Below, one piece after another: positions 61,301-64,000 of a stretch of 64,000 nucleotides of DNA. The position numbers were made by a program, and so were the translations under genes. This stretch comes from Streptacidiphilus sp. P02-A3a (GTDB lineage Bacteria; Actinomycetota; Actinomycetes; Streptomycetales; Streptomycetaceae), in contig NZ_CP048289.1 of the NCBI RefSeq assembly GCF_014084105.1, forward strand, positions 7,883,922-7,947,921. The letters run 5' to 3'. Each line of letters starts with the position of its first letter. Within the stretch, counting starts at the first letter, position 1. The notes beneath the pieces were generated by a model that saw nothing but the letters and a program-made list of their open reading frames with translations, searched no databases and was not told the origin of the DNA.

Positions 61301-62042
61301 GCGCCATCGCGGCGCTCCGGACCGCCGCGCGGCTCGCACTGTTCGCAGTCGTACCGGCCGTGGCAGCGCCGACGACCGGGACCCGCGCGGTAAGGGTTTG
61401 GTGCGACGCGTCGTTCACCGATGCCAGCCGCTGCTCGGTCTGACACTGCGTCAATTGAGGATGGGTAAGAACACACGCGGGCAGCTCGACCAGGCTCAGT
61501 CGCGAGCCGAACCCGCCCCCGTACGCCTGCGCGAACGACCGGTAGTCGACGGTCACTTGGGCGCTGCCCCGGCCGGTTCCCCGCGGGGTGAGACTGAACA
61601 GCACGCCGTTCACCCCGGCCGCGGTGGCCGCCGCGTGACCGAGTACCGACACCTGCAACGACGTCGGCGCCGTGGAGCCACCGGCGGGCGCCACCGGCCT
61701 CACCGACACCGGGCCGACGCCCTTCGCGGACACCGCGGCGGCGGCCCTTCCCACTCCGGCCGAAAGACTCGCCTCGAAGGAGGAAGCCGCTGGCCACGAG
61801 GTGGCGGAAGGGCGGTACTCGGTGTCCGCCTGACTCTTCGTCGCGGCGAAATGCATAGCCGCGGGCTTCACGTTCCTCACTGTCGGCGTGGACGCCTTCG
61901 CCGGAGCCGCCGAGTGTGTCGGCGTCACGGCCCGCACCGCCGTGGCCGGTCCCAGTGACGCGATCAGGACGGCCGCGGTCAGGACCGCGACTCTCCCGGA
62001 ACGCACATGGAACCGAGCGCCCCTGTTCCCAGGTATGCGCAT
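55353..62042 (-). CDS. secreted RHS/YD-repeat polymorphic toxin-like protein
   Basis: A 2229-residue protein with a cleavable signal peptide (VAVLTAAVLIASLGPATAVRA is split by the basic end at residue ~17). Then a SpvB-like N-terminal region (about 260-330, with PQLSLDYDSGSVDG), a long FG-GAP/TcdB-like middle, some twenty YD repeats from about 1080 to 1900 (YDTLGRITSLW, YDVVGNLVQTTD, YDALGRKTAEYD), and the RHS core end (LIGAREYDPTTGRFISLDPL, NPVTYSDPSG). The last 293 residues, from 1937, are a variable tail with Cys-rich start and the sequence NTKLRKILDGIY, probably the toxin; no known catalytic motif is seen. GGGGGAG precedes ATG 62042. Confidence 0.88.
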   Translation of the reverse strand: MRIPGNRGARFHVRSGRVAVLTAAVLIASLGPATAVRAVTPTHSAAPAKASTPTVRNVKPAAMHFAATKSQADTEYRPSATSWPAASSFEASLSAGVGRAAAAVSAKGVGPVSVRPVAPAGGSTAPTSLQVSVLGHAAATAAGVNGVLFSLTPRGTGRGSAQVTVDYRSFAQAYGGGFGSRLSLVELPACVLTHPQLTQCQTEQRLASVNDASHQTLTARVPVVGAATAGTTANSASRAAVRSAAMAQPMVLAAVSGTTAGDGGGPSGSYGATTLKPSGSWSAGGSSGSFSYSYPMSVPSAPSSLVPQLSLDYDSGSVDGQTSATQAQASWAGDGWSSPQSYIEQTFAACADSPEGTASPSATQDECWDGEILTLSLGGSTTSLVYDSAKGTFTTADDSGDVITHVTGSNNGSKTHNTDYWTVTERDGSVFEFGRNELPGWASGKATTNSVDYTQVYSAHSGDPCYSSSGFSASGCLTAYRWNLDYVKDVHGDAMAYYYDQSTNSYGKDNTTTPVSYIRDSYLDHVDYGFADGNAYGTVPDKVTFATGDRCVLGTSSCDPLNSTTKANWPDVPFDLVCSSTTTCPDHAPSYFSTVRLTSIATEQYSVAQAKYLPVDSWALDQTMPVTGDGNATLWLQSITHTGSDAQGGGSSTPIAMPSVTFGAVDLPNRVDTVTDGLPPLYRFRINSITNESGSVTGVDYELTSPCTGPVTLTASANTSSCYPVYWTPQGYSAPFLDWFNKYAVQEVTETDPTGGAPVMATSYQYANPAWHFDDNEVVKAKYRTYGQWRGYGDVKTFTGDGVNDPRTESEAHYYQGMSDDNNSTTVNVTDSQGGVHQDLDELAGNELESTSYLGSGGPVDHSTITSYWVSPAVATRTRTGLPDLTANLVEPVETWSRQAITDTGSTTWRINESDTSYDATVTDADFGMATEAYDHTVPVIAADDRCTSGTYALPNTTLNLVGLQSGTEIDAVACGGFTEGAVTSVPGSVNTLTAPTTVSRPNQVISAVRVLYDDPTDAKTWPQPTLTFPQTTAPSTGATSITQTATGYSGGTFTWQTSKTQLFDAEGRATDTYDSAGADTKSGYVTNSLGLVTGSSQVNALGQATSETLDPARGVALTSTDANGVVTTSQYDTLGRITSLWKDSRATTSPANEVYTYLVSDTGVTATTTQTLNDEAGYTVSTVIYDAMMRPRQTQTSTPQGGRLVTDTFYDTRGWKSATYNGWWDSTTGPNTTLVSAANLKDEVPNQDYYTYDGLGRVVVDSSEKDNVVVSTTTTVYNGDRTTVIPPSGGTVASTLTDAMGRTSELDDYSTAPTLNTPANTFTGIWTVSGGTSVPTTYGYDTRGNQNSESTDGSTWTTTYNLLGQATAKSDPDAGASTLAYDVVGNLVQTTDSRGRTISYTYDALGRKTAEYDAASTAQSSANEIASWVYDNSNNAVTGMTDPIGQTTTTTAYSDGAAYVTQSLGFNTFGESKGETVTIPSTEGALAGSYTFQDAYTTNTGLPDAQRLPAAGGLPLETLTDTYTTALDLPNGMAGTSPYAQSTAYDAYGRVNQETLGSIGSEAYLTDTYDPHTGKLTDQLVTGETATPTDIDNEAYSYDLDGNITAQTETRAGSSASSETQCYQYDGLDHLTQAWTATDSCAATPTPGNSATVGDGIASGAYWTSWTYDALGNRQSETDYATTGGTATTTNDSYNGAGGSVNQPHTLTSTSTTGAGTGSTAYGYDPAGNMTSRTTPSTGSQTLNWNDAGQLTGITGGTAGDSDFVHNADGSVLLEKDPGTSTLYLPGEQLALNTGTGSGAGTVIGTRYYALPGGGTAVRTGYSATNSSSNAFEITDQHGTSDLMLDTTAQVPTWRQFTPFGAPRGTTTTWLDNRGFLNDPNDTSTGLTLIGAREYDPTTGRFISLDPLFEATSLQELNGYSYAGSNPVTYSDPSGTRVEGDGGCNGTGAEVDACEAALEGSSGGGGSGGCVYVLVNPCGSNPNPGLSEPRAYAPTVHNTKLRKILDGIYARPGTADGSLLGDGKLGTAVINEFNTGLPTGGKWHIGKAAAQMNALATLLEQDRKQEAKTGEGLLSPSDRSIAQQELSELWSALNSVDENGAATQAVNANPEIAKQIRAARTVVLAAPSASEVTGQKFEMQGDRAPRPVAVGEAENMRGFLGAFGVAGDVLAIAQWGINVHQQGWWQGTKSTVISVVDPFGVTPAGGEPTSNPPGYSPDDCVPGYNYCS

Positions 62043-62258
62043 CCCTTAGCTCCCCCTCATTGTTCGCCCGATGGCCGAACGTCGAATCCAAGAGCGGCTC
62101 CTGCCTGCTCATCACGCTGGACCATTTCATGATCCACAGTCATTTCGGTAAGAGCGGAGAAAGACTTACCTTCACCGCCTTGATAAAAGCGGCGCATCCG
62201 GATGAAAGGGGACTGTGATGGGAGCCACAGGTCCCGGGTGTACCGCGGCTGCCATTGG

Positions 62259-62458
62259 CTACCGACGAAGAATGCGCCGCGCCAACTCCGGGACCCACTG
62301 CACGTATTCGACCTCCGCGCCGCCCCGGTGGCGGGCGTACAGGAAGCGGCCGGTGGCCCGGCGATGACGAGGAAGTCACCGATCGCCGCGAGTTCGACGG
62401 AGTCGAAGCCGAAACGGAGTTCGGGTTCGACGCCGGTCAACTCGCTCAGCAGGGTTAC
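62259..62458 (-). pseudogene. VOC/glyoxalase-family remnant with an internal deletion
   Basis: One frame (62458 down to about 62345) reads VTLLSELTGVEPELRFGFDSVEL, split here as the first part, then AAIGDFLVIAG, the first repeat of a VOC-type protein. A different frame takes up at about 62340 as TGRFLYARHRGGAEVEYVQ then WVPELARRILRR and stop, the end of the same family. About 60 middle residues are missing and the join is out of frame at GGGCCACCGG. The true start is missing as well. The remainder of 62043-62663 has no supported gene; 62043-62258 should hold the RHS promoter. Confidence 0.6.
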
Positions 62459-62663
62459 TTGTGCATACCTGGGAACCGTAGGAGAGCGGCCGGCTCAGCC
62501 GGAAGAGAGCACCTTTCCGAAAGAGGGGCACCTGGTGGTAACCGAAGAGGTGCCCACCCGGACGCGGGCCAGTCCCGGGCCCTGAGCCCGGGCGCCCCCC
62601 GGGATGCGGGTCGGCGCCGGCTGCGGCAGGCTCGGAGGACGACGACGTCACGAGGAGGCTCCG

Positions 62664-62834
62664 GTGGTCTGGTTCCTGCTGCTCCTGCTGATCGCCGTCG
62701 TGTTCGGGTTCCTCGGGGCGATCATCAAGGGACTCCTGTGGCTCCTCGTGGTCGGGTGCGTGATCTTCGTCATCGCGCTGCTGTACGCCGGGTGGCGGCT
62801 GCGCAGCGGCTCCGGTACCCGCGCCAGACGGTAG
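62664..62834 (+). CDS. small hydrophobic membrane protein (56 aa)
   Basis: A 56-residue protein from GTG 62664, five bases after GAGGAGG. Almost the whole chain is two adjoining membrane helices (residues 3-20 and 23-43: WFLLLLLIAVVFG and LLWLLVVGCVIFVIALL) with an Arg-rich cytoplasmic tail. Such proteins are common in Streptomyces and have no known role. It stands alone between the VOC remnant and the NlpC/P60 gene. Confidence 0.7.
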   Translation: MVWFLLLLLIAVVFGFLGAIIKGLLWLLVVGCVIFVIALLYAGWRLRSGSGTRARR

Positions 62835-62965
62835 CCCCGCCGCTCGGCCCGCCGCTGCCCCGATCGGACGCCGTCGGCGCGCGGCGCGGCGGCCGGGCGG
62901 CGAGGATCGGGAACAGGCAGGGCGGTGCACGGACGCGCCCGGTGCGGTGACTGGAGGAGCAGCGG

Positions 62966-63760
62966 GTGACGACAGCCACCGGCGCGGTCCGGGCGGAGCG
63001 GCGAGCGCGGACGCGGAGCGGCCGGGCCCGGCTGGCGGCGGCCGGTGTGCTCACGTCGGCGCTGCTGGTCGCGCCGGTCCCGGCGGCGAGCGCCCAGCCC
63101 CGCGCCGTCTGCCCGGGGCTGCTCGCGGCCCGGGCGACGCCGGTACGGCCCGGGTTCCCGGCCGAGGGCGCCCGGTGCGGCGCCGACGCGCAGGCGCGGC
63201 TGCTCGGCCTGGCCGTGGTCGACGTGGCGCTCGGCGCGATCGGCACACCGTACGCCTGGGGCGGCGGCGGCGAGGAGGGGCCGACCCGGGGGTACTGCGA
63301 CCGGGTCAACGGCTATCTGGACGGGGTGTGCCAGGCCGATCACACGGTCGGTTTCGACTGCAGCGGTCTCGCTCTGTACTCCTGGTACCAGGCCAGCGAC
63401 GGCACGGTCACGCTGCCCCGGCACAGCTCATGGCAGTACGACCGCGACCGGCATCTCGGCCCGGACCAGCTGATCCCGGGCGACCTGCTGTTCTTCGCCG
63501 AGCCCGGCGGTCCGATCCACCATGTCGGCATCTACCTCGGCGGCGGCGCGATGGTCCACGCCGAGCGCACCGGCACCCTGGTCCGGATCCTCGGCGACGT
63601 CTTCCACGATCCCTACTGGGGGCCGCGCTACGTGGGCGCCGCCCGCCCGGCGCCGGACGCCGGTTCCCCGACCTCGCCCGGTCCGGCCGACCGGACCGCG
63701 GCGCCGCCGCCCGGGTGGCGCGGGGCGGTCAACCGGCCGGGTGCTCCAGGTAGGAGCTGA
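62966..63760 (+). CDS. secreted NlpC/P60 cell-wall hydrolase
   Basis: A 264-residue precursor with an Arg-rich N terminus and signal peptide (cleavage after PAASA, about residue 43). The NlpC/P60 domain holds the catalytic Cys in VGFDCSGLALYSW (about 132), the His in PIHHVGIYLGGG (about 185) and a polar third residue in MVHAERTG. It probably cleaves the peptide stems of peptidoglycan. GTG 62966 follows GGAGGAG. Its 3' end overlaps the convergent amidase gene by 32 bases. Confidence 0.9.
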   Translation: MTTATGAVRAERRARTRSGRARLAAAGVLTSALLVAPVPAASAQPRAVCPGLLAARATPVRPGFPAEGARCGADAQARLLGLAVVDVALGAIGTPYAWGGGGEEGPTRGYCDRVNGYLDGVCQADHTVGFDCSGLALYSWYQASDGTVTLPRHSSWQYDRDRHLGPDQLIPGDLLFFAEPGGPIHHVGIYLGGGAMVHAERTGTLVRILGDVFHDPYWGPRYVGAARPAPDAGSPTSPGPADRTAAPPPGWRGAVNRPGAPGRS

Positions 63761-64000
63761 TCCCCGCGGCGATCCCCCGGGCCGCCGACTCGCGCCAGGC
63801 CGGGGTGGTCATCCGCCCGGCGTCGGTCGGGTTGGCCATGTTGCCGCACTCGATGAAGACCGCGGGCACGGTGGACAGGTTGAGGCCGCCGAGGTCGCCG
63901 CGGACGGTCAGTGCGGTGCCGCGCCCGAGGTAGGTCGAGCGCGCCTCGCCGGTACTGGCGCCGAAGGCTGAGCGCAGCGCGAGGCCGAGCCGACGCGAGG
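63729..64000 (-). CDS. N-acetylmuramoyl-L-alanine amidase, C-terminal part (start off the window)
   Basis: An open frame of 90 codons ending at TGA 63729 and running off the right edge. It contains LTVRGDLGGLNLSTVPAVFIE followed by CGNMANPTDAGRM (split here), the C-terminal half of the Amidase_3 catalytic domain with the active-site Glu in FIECGN. Only the end is in the window, so signal peptide and total length are unknown. Together with the NlpC/P60 gene it forms a convergent pair of wall hydrolases. Confidence 0.85.
   Translation of the reverse strand, partial: SRRLGLALRSAFGASTGEARSTYLGRGTALTVRGDLGGLNLSTVPAVFIECGNMANPTDAGRMTTPAWRESAARGIAAGISSYLEHPAG

Noticed and set aside
62057-62440. 127-codon minus-strand frame upstream of the RHS gene
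   Set aside because: Only its first 30 residues resemble a VOC protein; the rest is out of frame. Reported as a pseudogene instead.

Overview
The window is high-GC DNA with strong GC3 bias, GTG starts and AGGAG-type ribosome sites. Its gene content is that of a filamentous actinobacterium of the Streptomycetaceae (Streptomyces, Kitasatospora or Streptacidiphilus). From memory, the block serA-ilvCNB to gatCAB-ligA-mnmA-opp-gcvTH-glyA-sdaA runs in the same order as a core region of the Streptomyces coelicolor chromosome (about SCO5515 down to SCO5469). The housekeeping part is therefore probably vertical core genome, and the interest lies in what has been added to it.

Layout. 1-1669: two WXG/ESX-like small secreted-type proteins. 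1.9-7.6 kb: serA, then an ilvBNC operon with a 13-codon Ile/Leu/Val leader peptide and a terminator (attenuation). 7.6-16.4 kb: membrane diguanylate cyclase with a degenerate EAL domain, a 2-hydroxyacid dehydrogenase, a large ATPase-LuxR regulator, a small protein and a DUF4232-type lipoprotein. 16.6-22 kb: the gatC-gatA-(small membrane protein)-gatB operon, interrupted by an AAA ATPase/TOPRIM-like gene pair. 22-34 kb: a GGDEF-EAL phosphodiesterase (RmdB-like), ligA, a MetE-like protein, an SDR, a TrkA-like protein, a LOG-like protein, mnmA, a cysteine desulfurase and an IclR regulator. 34-41.4 kb: TRIC-family protein and a complete peptide/nickel-type ABC transporter. 41.5-48.1 kb: glycine/serine one-carbon cluster (two SseB-like proteins, glycine riboswitch, gcvT, gcvH, glyA, sdaA).

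48.1-52.7 kb is an integrated island. The last 64 bases of sdaA are repeated almost exactly 4570 bases downstream, giving attL and attR. Between them are an excisionase-like gene broken by a TAA codon, a vapBC toxin-antitoxin pair with an operator palindrome, the stump of a type I methyltransferase (hsdM), and a second AAA ATPase/TOPRIM-like pair. No integrase is left. Short AGTCCCC repeats at both ends look like recombinase arm sites.

52.7-64 kb: an MFS exporter with a divergent HxlR regulator, a candidate immunity protein followed on the same strand by a 2229-residue secreted RHS/YD-repeat protein, a VOC-family pseudogene, a small membrane protein, a secreted NlpC/P60 hydrolase and the end of an N-acetylmuramoyl-L-alanine amidase.

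The most interesting signal is the presence of two independent ATPase + DUF4276-like (TOPRIM-type) pairs of identical architecture. One is wired into the essential gatCAB operon with stop/start overlaps on both of its internal junctions. The other is cargo on the sdaA island beside restriction-modification and toxin-antitoxin remains. This points to a two-gene defence-type system. That role is inference from architecture and context.
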